64,000 nt of DNA, from the NCBI RefSeq assembly GCF_022605725.1, contig NC_065555.1, positions 28,072,774 through 28,136,773 on the forward strand, in the 5' to 3' direction. The notes below the pieces were generated by a model that was not told the origin of the DNA, did not search any database, and saw nothing but the letters and a program-made list of their open reading frames with translations. How positions within the stretch are numbered: position 1 is the first letter of the stretch; each line of letters opens with the position of its first letter. The stretch is from Anthonomus grandis grandis. Lineage: Eukaryota > Arthropoda > Insecta > Coleoptera > Curculionidae. This document shows, one piece after another, positions 1 through 10,762 of the stretch. The position numbers and the translations under genes are program-made.

Positions 1-417
1 CATATAGTGAATATCTTTAAGATGTATTATACTGTGAAATTTGTATAATATATTTTTGACAAAATTATTGGTTAAGTTTTCCCATTAACATTTCGTTAAA
101 TTTGTTTGTCAATTTTTTTGTGTAGACCATATTTAACTAGCATATAGTAGTAGTAACCGATATGTAAGGTGGGCGAGGATTAGCACGTAGGTCGAGAGTG
201 GTTTTTTAATTAACTTTTATCCTCCTACTAAAACGTTGCTACTTGCACCACTCTACAATAGTACTGCACCTATATGATAAATAGATACCACGGAACCAAC
301 TACTTCGAGATGGAACCGCCAATGGAACACAAGAACTCCGAATATACCAAGAAATAGTCCATCTTTTCTCAAAGAGACCCGCTTACATTACATAATAATA
401 AAATAAACATTAAGTCA
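1..417. other. No gene seen
   Basis: AT-rich sequence before the foldback element at 418. I see no convincing reading frame or repeat here. Confidence 0.5.
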
Positions 418-834
418 CAGGTCTCAAATTTATTTAATTAAAGCCCAAGGATTACACGTGTTTCTCCCATACTAGGCATCATCAGATAGATCCACTTGTT
501 TATTCACTAATAAAAAGAACGAAAAAAGAAGCAGAGAACAACACTACATGATACAAGTCAAGGGTAGAAATTTAGTTAAAATTGGTAAAATCGGACGGAG
601 ACTAGTTACTACATATTAAAATTATATAAACTACATAGTTTAGTAACTAGTGTTCGTCCAATTTAACCAACTTTAACTTAATTTCTACCCTTGACTTGCA
701 TCAACAACGTAGTGTTATTCTCTGCTCCTTTTTTCGTTCTTTTTATTAGTGAATACACAAGTGGATCTGATGATGCCCAGTATGGGCGAAACATGTGTAA
801 TCCTTTGACTTTAACTTAATAAATTTGAGACCTG
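418..834. repeat. Foldback palindrome (MITE-like), ~417 bp
   Basis: The left end reads CAGGTCTCAAATTTATT and the right end is its reverse complement, AATAAATTTGAGACCTG. The two arms of about 200 bp pair almost throughout: the tract around 500-540 (attcactaataaaaagaacg) reappears inverted around 735-770. They meet at an AT-rich centre near 620. There is no protein-coding capacity. This is the structure of a foldback or MITE element. The superfamily is unknown, and a target-site duplication is not clear. Confidence 0.8.
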
Positions 835-1111
835 TTATATAAAGCAATCATTAAGAAAACACAAAAAGAAAGGCAGATGTTACGACAGGAAATTACGGGT
901 TATCTGAGGAATTCAGGATGCTACAGGAAACCAAAACTAAGACGACAATGGAGCAGAACAAACTTCTCAAAAGGTATTTGTGAACTTAGAGTCCGGTGCT
1001 GAAAGAGCAGTTGCTTTACAACTAGAAAAGCGAAATCTACAAAATAAATTGATGGAAAACGAAAATAATAAATAGAAAGAGTCAACCTGCCACACCACCA
1101 GTTCTCACTTG
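835..1111. other. Short unassigned spacer
   Basis: It lies between the foldback element and the 3' side of the gypsy remnant. A short plus-strand stretch around 970-1070 reads as a charged, helical peptide, but it has no start and soon stops. No assignment is possible. Confidence 0.4.
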
Positions 1112-1189
1112 AGGTGATTCTTCGCAAACTCAGCACACTACAAGGCTCTAAGAGCTTCGGTTTCGATGAAATACAGTCCGTACTATTAA

Positions 1190-1557
1190 AAAAATGGTTT
1201 GGGTTCTTGAGCCCTTGCTTGACGAACATTGATCACACTGTCGGCAACAGTGTTCAATATCTTACGACTATTCAGCCAGTGAAACCTTTCTCTTACTTTT
1301 ACCAAGGTCTCACTAACTTCAAAATGTCCTCCGCCAACATCGCCATAGATAGCTTCAAGAACTTATGGAGTCCGTTTTCGAGTGTTTTCTTTTTTATATA
1401 TGCTCTCCCAGACTCTTTTTAACAATCCACTTTTTATAACTAGTAAGATTAAACGAGCTTGGTTCCAGTCTTCACGACTGTTAAGGCCAATACGATGAGA
1501 AGCAAATATCTCTGAATGTTGTTTCGATTCCTTTTTAAGACAACAAGCTGTTGACAT
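1190..1557 (-). pseudogene. gypsy integrase N-terminal domain remnant
   Basis: The minus strand carries the linker LLVIKSGLLKRVWES near 1470-1420. It continues into VLEAIYGDVGGGHFEV and TLVKVRERFHWL near 1360-1255. This matches the HHCC zinc-binding region of gypsy integrases (GGHFG, then KxRxRFYW). The paired cysteines are degraded. The catalytic DDE core is absent downstream, so the element is truncated here. Confidence 0.7.
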
Positions 1558-1559
1558 GT

Positions 1560-2720
1560 TTCAATGAAAGGTTTTCTGGATAAAGCCTCGACGTTTTGAT
1601 GATATTCGCCTTTCCTATGTTCTATTGTAAAGTGATATTCCTGTAATTGTTGAAGCGACCTCGCTATTTATCTTTCGAGTTTTTGACCTGAAACACTCTT
1701 TTCAAAAAAGCATGGTCAGTCTTAAGGATGAATTCTTGACCACACAAATATTTATGAAAATCGTCTGGTTAAATCATGATTTGTTTTTGGCTTTGATAGC
1801 ATCTTACTGAAATAAGCTATCACGTGCTCGCCATCTTCATATTTTTGTGAAAGGACGGCTTCAATTCTATTATTACTTGCATCTGTATCCAAAATAAAAG
1901 TTTGTCTAGGAATCGGATACGTTAAAATTGGAGGTGTGTACAGTGCTCTTTTTAGTCCGTCTTCACAGTCTGCTGACAAACTAAATACCATTTTGTCCTC
2001 CTTAAGCTTATGTACCAGTTTGCGAGGAAGTTCTTAACTTGTGTTTATCAATGAGTCGTGGACAATTTTCGATTGCTGCTACTTTATCTGGATCAGTTTT
2101 CACACCATTTTCTGGTATTACATGGCCGAGGCATCGAAGTTCTTTTTGAAATAAAGAGCATTTTCAACTTAGTTTCAGGTTGGCCTCTCGCAGCTTAACA
2201 AATACCTCTTAAATATTCCTTAAATGATCTCGAAATATTTTTTCCAGTATGATGCCGTCATCCAAGCCAAAATCCTATTCCAGTCGACAATGCGGGTTTT
2301 CCTTATCTTCTGGGTATTTTTACCTGACAGTATCCACTTTTCAGACCGGGCATTGAAAACTATTGTGAACCTAATAGCGTATCCAGGGTGTCGTCAATTC
2401 TTGGTAGATGATAACTGTCCTTTTTGGTAATGTCATTTAGTCGCCGACAGTCTACACAAAATCTTGTAGATCCATCCTTTTTCATTACTCGCACAACTTG
2501 AGATGTCGAAGGACTTTAGGATGGTTCTATTACTCCTTGTGTTTTAATTTCTTAAAGCATTGAGGAAACTTTACCTTGTCTAGCTATCCTTCGAGGTGTT
2601 CAATTTATTGGAACATTGTCTCCAATGTTAATTCGATGCTGCACTAAATCAGTACTTTACATGTCCTTATCGTGCAAGGGAAACAAATATTGATTTTCTT
2701 TAAGAAGACATCGCAATTTA
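1560..2720 (-). pseudogene. gypsy reverse transcriptase and RNase H remnant
   Basis: Reading the minus strand, VMKKDGSTRFCVDCRRLND lies at about 2497-2440, a hallmark early RT motif. WLDDGIILEKIF near 2255-2220 replaces the catalytic YxDD (first residue W, both Asp kept). CSLFQKELRCLGHVI follows near 2160-2115. The RNase H segment ILDTDASNNRIEAVLSQK, then HVIAYFSKMLS, lies near 1895-1790 in an open frame of about 79 codons. The domain order and motifs are diagnostic of Ty3/gypsy pol. Several stops and frameshifts separate the pieces. Confidence 0.85.
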
Positions 2721-3060
2721 CTACTCTGGTCTATGGTCAAATCTTCATAAACGTTTTGTAAACATAGAAAAAGGTCTGCTTGAATGACGAATTCTAGAAG
2801 CATTTTTCATGACTGCCACTACTTCATAGCATACGTCAATATTTTCTCCTTGTTTCAGGTGTTGATCACATCCTTTCTAGTTTACCATGCGAATCAAAAT
2901 AGTAGACTTGCTTCACTTGACATGCGTAGATAACGTCTTTGCTAGAAAAATTCCTTGACCATATATTTTACAGCTTTCTATGCTCATTCAAAACAGTTCC
3001 TCCCCCTTTGCCTTTAGTAGCATGAAAATCTCTTTAATTCTCGTCATCAATACCCGGTTA

Positions 3061-3125
3061 TCTACGTTTATTTTAAACTTAATATGCTCCTGTATCCACC
3101 ACCATTTCATATTCACGGCAGTATA
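3061..3125 (-). pseudogene. Retroviral-type aspartic protease fragment
   Basis: The minus strand reads CREYEMVVDTGA near 3118-3083. The DTGA signature is the active site of retroviral-type aspartic proteases. A stop follows two residues later, so only the start of the domain survives in frame. It sits between the gag knuckle and the reverse transcriptase, as expected in Ty3/gypsy. Confidence 0.65.
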
Positions 3126-3269
3126 TTTTTCCTGATACTGTCAAGCTCTCTCCAGGACGTGATAGCCGGTATATTCTTATACGTGGGGCTTGGCAGCACC
3201 CAGGCAGCTTGCGCTCCACCAAGCTAACTAGTTGAACTTTTCCTAGTTCCTTGAATCTTTCAAAGGCTT

Positions 3270-4938
3270 GGCTGTTTAAGGGGTTCCTTCTCATTTCAAT
3301 GCCAACAGCGGAATTGTCTCTTAGGTTTTCTAGCCAAAAATGACTCAAGCTTCTTCAGGTCTGTGTGTCTTATTCGTGTCTGTTTTCTAATTGCCTCAAA
3401 AGCTGCTTTATACTCGAGTCCATGTGCCAAAGCTTTCGAGCTTTCGAAATATTTGTATGGTGAGCCATGCTTAGAGCATGGTTGTTCAGTCTGTGCTTTG
3501 TTTTTTATTTTAAGGGGATTGGGTTTTTATTTACATATGTTTCTTTTTTATAAATTATAACAATGTTTATAATTTAATAATATTGGGCTTTTGGGTACAT
3601 AGAATATTACTTAATTTTTGTTAAAAAGCGTCAAGTGAAATTTACGCGTCTTAGAAACCAGAGCATCATTTAAAAAGTTGAGGTGCACGCATATCCTAAA
3701 GTCAGGCTCAGGCGCACTGAACTTTTAATAGATGAATGAAACTATTGATTCTAGCAAGGCATAGTGCCAGTATAGAGTAGTATAGAGTAGTAGTAGTACA
3801 GTATAGACAAGATAATAATATGTAGTCTGCAGTATAAATACCATGTGCTTCCGAAATTGATAAAACCGCTTTTGTGATGAAGTCTACTGAATTGGGGCCC
3901 CGCCTTGAAGATATATATACAAGGAACAATTATAGTTTTTTTTTAATCACTAGTCGCTTTATTAATATAATGAGTTACCATTCTTTTCATCATAATTTAT
4001 TATATAGTCCACTTGTTACCCAAATATTCTGGAGCCTTTGAAGCTGAATCAATGGTTAGGATCTGGATTTCGAATTCCGCCAATAAAACAATTTATAGAA
4101 ATTTCTGGAGGTAAAGGTTAAGCCAGATTTACTAATCAAGCAACATCGGCCTTAAACTGTTGGAGACCTTCCTCGGGTTGTTGTCTTCTAGATTTCAATT
4201 GAGCCTGGTACACTTATTGTAGATAGACTTCACCGTATCTCATCCTTAAGGTACGCACCAATACGTCGAAATTGAGGTCATCCTCAGATGACACTATTCT
4301 TAGTATTTATGTGGCTTCTTCTCGGAGGCATAGCTTAAGATTAATTGCTTTTGCTTCGTTATCCGGGCGATTTCTCCTAGTAACGGCCTGGAACTTATTT
4401 AAGTAGATACTCCATGTTTCTTTGCTGTTGGATTTTGTTGGATTTACTTTCATCATTGTTTGAATTTTAGGATAGAGATAAAGAGGGGTCTTACTCTCAT
4501 CTCTAGTTCTTATTTTTTTCTGTACTTGCTTTAATTCTTTTTTAACTGTTGCTTCAAAGTTAGTCATTAATTGTTTCTGTTTCATCCCCAGATCTTCTCT
4601 AAGTTGTAAATCTCGTTCCTCCTATGTCTCGTTTATCTTGCTCCTTTTTAAGATCATCTTTTAAATTCAATAAGTCTTCTTTCGTGGCCTTTATAAGGTG
4701 TTCTTATTTTCAGATCAGATCTTTAATAAAGGTCTTCTCTTTGTTTACGGTCTTATTCTTCTTGTACTTCTCTTTATTTCTTAAATCGTTCTTCTTGTTT
4801 ACAGTCTTGATTCTCTTGTTTTTTTCTCTGTTTACGGTCTCTTTTATCTTGCTCTACTCTCTGCTCGTCAAACTTTTGTAATAGAAGCTCCATTAATTTC
4901 TCGGTCTCTATCTTGGCTTGACTTCTTGTTAAAGGCAT
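3270..4938 (-). pseudogene. gypsy gag remnant with CCHC knuckle
   Basis: The minus-strand start gives MPLTRSQAKIETEKLMELLL, followed by a long Lys/Glu/Gln-rich helical stretch with several stops (around 4890-4590). The frame is then clean from about 4610 to 4310. It includes a typical gag segment, WSIYLNKFQAV, near 4405. A degenerate zinc knuckle (RCWH, then N and G/H positions) is readable near 3300-3280, after an Ala/Arg-rich stretch at about 3430-3320. Gag packages element RNA into particles in the family. The segment 3500-3960 between these parts contains unrelated-looking sequence with a short GTATAGAGTA tandem repeat near 3770, so it may be a secondary insertion. Confidence 0.6.
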
Positions 4939-4983
4939 CCACTACAATGGGGTTTCAAATATCTTTACTTTTGACACCAATTG

Positions 4984-5433
4984 TAACGTAGTTCAAGAAC
5001 ACACTCCTTTCTGCTACACCCTTACTCCAGGAATACATTTTTATGTCAGGAATACACTTTTTATTGACAACGTCAAACTTTAAAATGTCACGAAACCTCG
5101 TCCCTTTTAAAGACCCGTGAAAGCATTTGGAAATATTTAGAATATTCTACATTCTTTTTGCCGATGGAGACCAATAGTTTCAAGAAAATACTGACAGCCA
5201 AAGTTATATCAAAGAATTGCTAAAAACTAGATATTATAAGTGAAAATAATAAAGTAAACGTAAGTAGAACCCTAAATAAACTTAACTACAAAATACGAAC
5301 AAAACAGTACAAAAACTATGAGAATAATTAACGTATTTACATATTTATGACAATACAGCAAAGCCAACTTTACAAGTAAAAATCTATGGTTAATATTGTC
5401 GAAACCCTTTATAATCATACAAAATATATTATA
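4984..5433 (-). other. Probable 5' LTR remnant of the gypsy element
   Basis: On the plus strand this begins TGTAACGTAGTTCAAGAAC immediately beyond the putative primer-binding site, consistent with an LTR end (TG). I could not find the partner LTR at the other end or a TSD, so the outer boundary is unknown. No coding sequence was seen. Confidence 0.4.
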
Positions 5434-5781
5434 CAGGGTCTTCATTTAAAAACTTCCCACCACGGATTTATCGAAAACCACTGTTTAAAAAAAAACCGCG
5501 GAAATACGTATAAAAAAACTTTCTAACCTAAAATTACTTCACCCCCTTTCACCCAATGCTCCCCAGGGTCATCCCCTTAAAAATTTTAAATGACAAGGGG
5601 TATCGAGTAATAGCTTGTTTAAAAGGTCTTTCGAAGTCTTTTATTTTGACGTTTGATTTTTTTAAATCGGTCGATTCGTTTTCGAGAAAATTAGAAAAAT
5701 CTTTGTTTATCTTAATTTGTTCAAATAGAAAACAAAAACATGAAAATATCAGTTTTTATTTCAATAAGTGTTCAAAATGTT
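5434..5781 (+). repeat. Left long terminal inverted repeat, mariner copy 1
   Basis: It pairs with 10417-10762 over almost its full length with a few mismatches. The inner end contains, in antisense, the final codons and stop of the transposase (ttatttcaataagtgttc). The repeat is also nearly identical to the ends of the copy at 36377-38457. Confidence 0.88.
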
Positions 5782-5976
5782 GCGCGTTAGGGTTTGCCAA
5801 ATCTACAATTCGTTTATAATTTAAAACTGAAACTACCAACATAAACAGCAATTCCGAAGATTAGACGTAGAAAAAACTAAATAACAATCTGAATTTTTTT
5901 CCGCATTCTTTTCATCAACACAGATATCCTGAGCGAACTGTATTTATTATTATACCTGCTTAGTTATTTATAGTTG

Positions 5977-6200
5977 AATTATATGGCCATTTCCGATGAT
6001 CTAATAATAATTAATCATTGTATTAGTCATAATTAGTCATAAGAATAATGCTTGTCTCAGCTATTTTCATATAATTATAAATACGACTCCAGTCATTTAT
6101 GAGTCAGTTCATAAGTTGCTTCGCCGTGGATCACATATTTTGTAGTTTCGTAAAAATAAAGTTTTTTAAAAAGCTTAGTTGCGAATTACTGAATAAAATT
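5977..6200. other. 224-bp insertion flanked by GTTG, possible solo LTR or MITE
   Basis: The second copy of this mariner family reads straight through here (tatttatagttg then ctaagg, minus strand near 37900). In copy 1 an extra 224 bp separates those tracts, and GTTG occurs on both sides (5973-5976 and 6201-6204). This fits an insertion with a 4-bp duplication. The insert ends in AATT at both sides and contains an AATAAA. Its family is unknown. Confidence 0.5.
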
Positions 6201-6960
6201 GTTGCTAAGGAAAATAAATAATTTATTTTGCCGTCAGTTACATTTGTGACAGTCTTGGAATAGTGAAAATTTATTTGTTGAATTGAAAATGTTACTTCCA
6301 AAATGGTTTACACACTAGCCGAAAGAGTGGAAATTATTCTGATTTATGGTGCCCAAAATCAATGTGCTCGGCAAACTGCCGTCACGTTTAACGCCAGACA
6401 TCCGGAGAAGATAACTTCGCATAGGTATGTTTTGGACCTTGTTACTAAGTTTACTGAAACTGGATCTGTTGCAAATAAAAAACGTAATCATCGGCCAATT
6501 TTGGATGAAGCCGCTCAAGTTGAAGTTTTGGGTCATTTTGGAATAAATCGTAATACTTTATTACGCAAAATTGTTGCTGCCACTGGTATTTCATTAGGCT
6601 CTGTTCACACAGTTACCAAACTTCATAAATTTCATCCATTCAAACTGAAAATATTGCAAGAGTTAACAGAAGACGATTTCGGTAGGCGAGTTGAGTTTTG
6701 TGAAAAAATGACTGAAGCGATTAATGATAATACTATTCATGTAAAGAATATCTGCTTCAGCGATGAATGCACATTTTATCTAAATGGATTTGTTAATAAG
6801 CATAACTGTAGATATTGGAGCAATGAAAATCCTCATGTATTTGTATAAGGGCATACCCAGTACCCTCAAAAAATTAATGTATGGGCAGGCATTTTAGGAA
6901 ATAAAGTGAAGGGGCCATTATTTATTAACGGAAATTTAAATCGAGATATTTATTTGGATA

Positions 6961-7385
6961 GGTGCAATGGGGGAATAAGGAACAGGGGCAATAAGATACA
7001 TATAATTTTTTTAAAATTTTTGTTTATGTGAAAAATCTGAAAAAATTATACAAGACACTTAAATCCTTTAACTAGAAGGTATATAAAGTCGATTTCGCAT
7101 TGCTGTATATTTTATAAATTTTTTTGACAGACTTGCTAACTCTGCCTAAAACTTTATCACCTCAAAGTGGTGCGTTTCAAATATATTTTTTTAAATTTGC
7201 CCTAAGAAATTTTTTTAACATTAGATTCGATAGCGTAGCTTGTAGACGAGTGAAAGGCCTTTATTTTCTTTTTTCTCAGATCTCCCTGCAACAAACGCGT
7301 ACACCATAATGGAATTGTTTCTTATTACCCCAATTGTTTTATTTAATGGGGCAATAAGAAACCCTATTGTGGGGTAATAAGAAAC
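6961..7385 (+). promoter_or_regulatory. Left terminal iterons GGGG(N)AATAAGA of the pogo element
   Basis: Copies of GGGGNAATAAG or its inverse occur near 6969, 6984, 7320 (inverted), 7348 and 7371, upstream of the transposase start. Their mirror set lies at the right end (9848-10003). Repeated subterminal motifs of this kind are usually transposase-binding sites. That role is inferred. Confidence 0.6.
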
Positions 7386-7435
7386 TATTATTATTAATCC
7401 TTCTTGTTGTTGCAGGTAAATTCAGTTAAATAAAA

Positions 7436-9542
7436 ATGCCCAGAAATTACAAAAAGAAGGGAATAAGGGTAACCTATAACCCTGATCGTATGACAGAAGC
7501 TATATCTGCAGTTCGCAGAGGTTTATCACTACGTGCCGTGGCAGAACAATTCGAAGTGCCATTTGGGACGCTTTCCAAACAATACAAAAAAGTGGGTGAT
7601 GTGAAAGTGGGTGGTGGGCGAAAGCCTGAACTTAGGTATAAAGATGAACAGGACCTTGCTCAGTACCTAAGAGTCTGCGCGCTACATGGTGAAGGACTAA
7701 CGAAAAAAGAGACATTAACACTTGTGTCATAGTTTATTAAGGAAGAGAAAATAGAAAGCAGATGGAAAGATGGAAAAGGTCCTGGTGAGGATTGGCTTTG
7801 TGGATTCTTGGCGCACCATCCTCAGCTAGCCATAAGAAAAGGTGAAGCTCTCAGCTCACAAAGGGTCAGAGGAATGGATCCCTTTGTCATCAGACGTTTT
7901 TACGATGACATTTCAAAAATGTTCAATGAACTAGGTATTGGCTCTGAAGATGGTGGCCTCTTGTTCAACTGTGATGAAACCTCCTTTTCACACGATCCAA
8001 AGGATATGAATATCGTGGCAGAAAAGGGAATCAAAAGAATCTCGAAAAATATTGCGGGAACTGGGAAAACAAATACAACAGTTTTAGCCTGCGGAGCAGC
8101 TGATGGGACAAAACTTGCGCCTTTCATAATTTTCACTAGGAAGCAGATGTGGTCCACATGGATTCCAGAATATGAATACCCCGGTACGCGATATGCTGTT
8201 CTAGAACATGGTTGGATGGATGGGAATTTATTTAACAAATGGTTTAAAGAATTATTTTTACCATCCATTCCTTCCAAAGAGCAAAGACGCAAGAAGGTTG
8301 TCTTGTTTTTTGATGGAGTGATCTTTCATATTAGCTACAGTCTAGTGAAACTTGCATAAGAAAATAATGTCGTACTGGTCAAATTTCCACCAAATGTAAG
8401 TCATTTTATTCAGCCACTTGACAAAACAGTGTTCAAGACTATGAAAACAGATTGGAATCAACTTCTTATTGAACATAACAGAAAGTACCCTGGAAAATTG
8501 TTAATAAAAGCACAATTTGCTGAGCTTATTGGTACTTTGTGGGAAGAGTCCTTCAAATCCCGGAACCTTAGGTCCGGTTTTCAATCAACGGGACTTTTTC
8601 CTGTAAATTTTAACAAGTTTCCAGAGACGGCCTATGATCCTATAAAATCTGAAAGATTCAAGGAATCTGGAAATATTGCTGAATATACCAATCCAACCGA
8701 GGACCAGCCTCAACTCGCTCCAAGTCATGTTACGTCAGTTTCGCCATCTCTATATAATCCAGAATATATCCCTGGCCTTAGTCATAGACTTACTGCCTTT
8801 GAAGCCCAGGAAGCTGAGCGACTGAAGGAGAGGTCTTCTCAAGCTAAAGAAACAAGCAACTCCAGTTTTGAGTTATTCATTAGAAAAAAGCTTTCCGAAA
8901 CTCTTTCTGAAGTTGCGAAAAACACAACTGCACCAGGAAAGAGAAAGAAAGTATCGCAAGGTGTTGGAGAAATTCTGACTTCAGATGTGGTAGCTCAACG
9001 CCTAAAAAACCTTTTTGAATCCAAAAAAACAAAAAAAGATGAAAAGACACGGGGAAAGTATACAAAAGAAAATTCAAGAAATACCATATCCAAGAAAAGA
9101 AAAACCATCGAGGACTCCTTAATTTCCACAAGATGAGCAAGATCTCGACCCAAAACTATTGGAATCAGATGATGCTTCGGATGACTGGAGCGATATAGAT
9201 GACCAGCCCCTAGAAACCCTACGTGTTAAGCTGAAACATGGTGACACAGCACAAGTGAATCTGAAAGAAGAGAAATACTTTGCTGTCTATTATGACATCA
9301 ACTGGTATTTAGGTCGGATTATTTCCATCACAGATGACACTTGTATGGTCAAATTTTTAAAAGAAAATCTTGAACAGTTTGATTGGCCAGCACACGAGGA
9401 CAAACAAGTTGTAAAAAAACAATATATCTTTTATGGTCCTATCAATTTATTGGGCATTGGACCCTTTACTATTAAAAGGGCAGATTATGTTCAAATTAAA
9501 AAATGCTATTCTGCAATGAAAAAAGAAAATATGTTCGTTTAA
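7436..9542 (+). pseudogene. Pogo/Tigger-like transposase (psq HTH + DDE_1) with extra C-terminal domain
   Basis: The start MPRNYKKKGIRVTYNPDRM leads into a psq-type HTH (ISAVRRGLSLRAVAEQFEVP, about residues 22-41). The DDE_1 core has the first Asp in LLFNCDETSF, the second in VVLFFDG and the third region KFPPNVSHFIQPLDKTVF. One frame runs from 7436 to 9136 apart from two nonsense codons, TAG at 7730 and TAA at 8357. A frameshift near 9120 then leads into 9140-9542. That part reads a Ser/Asp-rich linker and a roughly 85-residue domain (YFAVYYDINWYLGRIISI through WPAHEDKQVV to GPFTIK) resembling a Tudor/PWWP-like barrel. With only three lesions in over 700 codons, this is a fairly young copy. 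Confidence 0.88.
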
Positions 9543-9847
9543 GTATGATTTTGTATCATTTATTACGTTATTTCGCGTTTAGATATGTTTGTTTTTCGTT
9601 TAAATATATCATTAGCCTAGTCTAAATGATACTTAGTAAAAATCTTTATTTTTTATAATGTTAAATAAATTTGCTTTAGAACTTTAAGCATCACTTTTGT
9701 TTTCTTTAATTTTGTTGGGGGCGGACAAAAAAAGTAAAACAAAAAAAAAATAAAAATAAAAAAATCTGGGTAAAAAGATATACTTTAATAGTGTATCTTA
9801 ATACCCCGATTCAACTTAAACTGTTGATATATGGGATGTAACCTAAC

Positions 9848-10003
9848 TTATTACCCCAAATGGGGAAATAAGAAAACATTACATTGGGTAATAAGACACA
9901 AATACGAATTTTGTATATACAACTGAGAAGAGAGACTTTAAAACCGCGACCAGAACGGCTATTTCATGTTTCTTATTCCCCCATTGGTATCTTATTCCCC
10001 CAT
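9848..10003 (+). promoter_or_regulatory. Right terminal iterons of the pogo element
   Basis: Inverted and direct copies of GGGGNAATAAGA occur near 9848, 9860, 9884, 9970 and 9990, mirroring the left end. They form the outer inverted repeat and probable transposase-binding sites. Confidence 0.6.
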
Positions 10004-10416
10004 CCCCCTAAAATCAATCTGAAAAATACCATCAATGCGCTTATCATTGAATCCATTGAAAACCAAATCGATGATGATGGAAACCCTATACTTGATGAGG
10101 CTGAAACATATTTCCAGCAAGACGGCGCTCCTCACTATGTTCTTCCCGTTTGGCAATGGCTAGACGACGAGTTTCCAGATAAATGGATAGGGCGAAGAGG
10201 GCCTATAGAATGGCCTGCTAGATCTCCTGATATAACGCCGTTAGACTTTTTTCTATGGGGTCGTTTGAAATCTATTGTGTTTACTCTCCAACCTGAAAGT
10301 TTGGATGAACTTCGTCAACGCATCATCGACAGCTGCCATGATATCTCACAACATGTTTTTGAAAATGTCCGTCAGGAATTTGAACATCATCGCCTAAATC
10401 ATTGTTTGGCCAAAAA

Positions 10417-10762
10417 ACATTTTGAACACTTATTGAAATAAAAACTGATATTTTAATGTTTTTGTTTTCTATCTGAACAAATTAAGATAAACAAAGATTT
10501 TTCTAATTTTCTCAAAAACGAATCGACCGATTTAAAAAAATCAAACGTCAAAATAAAAGACTTCGAAAGGCCTTTTAAACAAGCTATTACTCGATACTCC
10601 TTGCCATTTAAAATTTTTAAGGGGATGAGCCTGGGGGGCAATGGGTGAAAGGGGGTGAAGTAATTTTAGGTTAGAAAGTTTTTTTATACGTATTTCGGCG
10701 TTTTTTTTTAAACAGTGCTTTTTGATAAATCCGTGGTGGGAAGTTTTCAAATAAACACTCTA
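10417..10762 (+). repeat. Right long terminal inverted repeat, mariner copy 1
   Basis: It is the inverse of 5434-5781. It starts inside the transposase gene, so the last eight codons and the TAA at 10439-10441 are part of the repeat. Confidence 0.88.

Larger units (their letters stand above)
1112..4983 (-). mobile_element. Degenerate Ty3/gypsy LTR retrotransposon
   Basis: Read on the minus strand, the order is gag start (4938), CCHC knuckle (near 3290), aspartic protease (near 3085), reverse transcriptase (about 2700-2060), RNase H (about 1990-1560) and integrase zinc-binding domain (about 1345-1190). This is the Ty3/gypsy gene order. Upstream of gag, the minus strand reads ATTGGTGTCAAAAGTAAAG at about 4982-4964, a plausible primer-binding site. 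It directly follows TTACA, the likely end of the 5' LTR. The integrase catalytic core and the 3' LTR are missing at the left end. Many stops and frameshifts show it is long dead. Confidence 0.85.
6961..10008 (+). mobile_element. Pogo-like DNA transposon nested in the mariner transposase
   Basis: Flanking TA dinucleotides (6959-6960 and 10009-10010) and inverted ends, GGTGCAATGGGGGAATAAGG left and the inverse of CTTATTCCCCCATCCCCC right, delimit a 3,048-bp element. It restores the host mariner frame when removed. The single encoded protein has a psq-type HTH and a DDE_1 catalytic domain. Confidence 0.88.
6303..10441 (+). pseudogene. Mariner-like transposase (DUF4817-type), split by a pogo element
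   Basis: The first part (6303-6958) starts MVYTLAERVEIILIYG, a DUF4817-like helix-turn-helix at residues about 1-60. A second HTH region follows, then the first catalytic Asp in CFSDECTFYLNG. The frame meets a stop at 6846 but homologous sequence continues to 6958. After the insertion it resumes at about 10011 and runs to the stop at 10441, including IENQIDDDGNPILDEAE, the second Asp in QQDGAP and the third in SPDITPLDFFLWG. The second-to-third spacing is 36 residues in the related copy; one Pro is lost here. It would catalyse cut-and-paste transposition of this element. The insertion and stop make it inactive. Confidence 0.9.
5434..10762 (+). mobile_element. Long-TIR mariner-like element, copy 1 (interrupted)
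   Basis: The ends read CAGGGTCTTCATTTAAAAAC (left) and, inverted, TAGAGTGTTTATTTGAAAAC (right), each beside a TA dinucleotide, the Tc1/mariner target. The inverted repeats run about 347 bp. The transposase is split at 6960 by a pogo-like element; without it this copy would be about 2.3 kb. A second copy of the family lies at 36377-38457, which confirms the termini. Confidence 0.9.

Noticed and set aside
921..1422. Overlapping open frames on both strands
   Set aside because: They overlap the gypsy integrase remnant, whose motifs are in another frame. These look like shadows.
5556..5819. Short frames in the mariner terminal repeats
   Set aside because: The same peptide appears at 10453-10641 in inverse orientation only because the TIRs are inverted copies. 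This is non-coding terminal sequence.
7900..8292. 130-codon minus-strand frame
   Set aside because: Antisense to the DDE_1 catalytic core of the pogo transposase. The sense frame has all the motifs.
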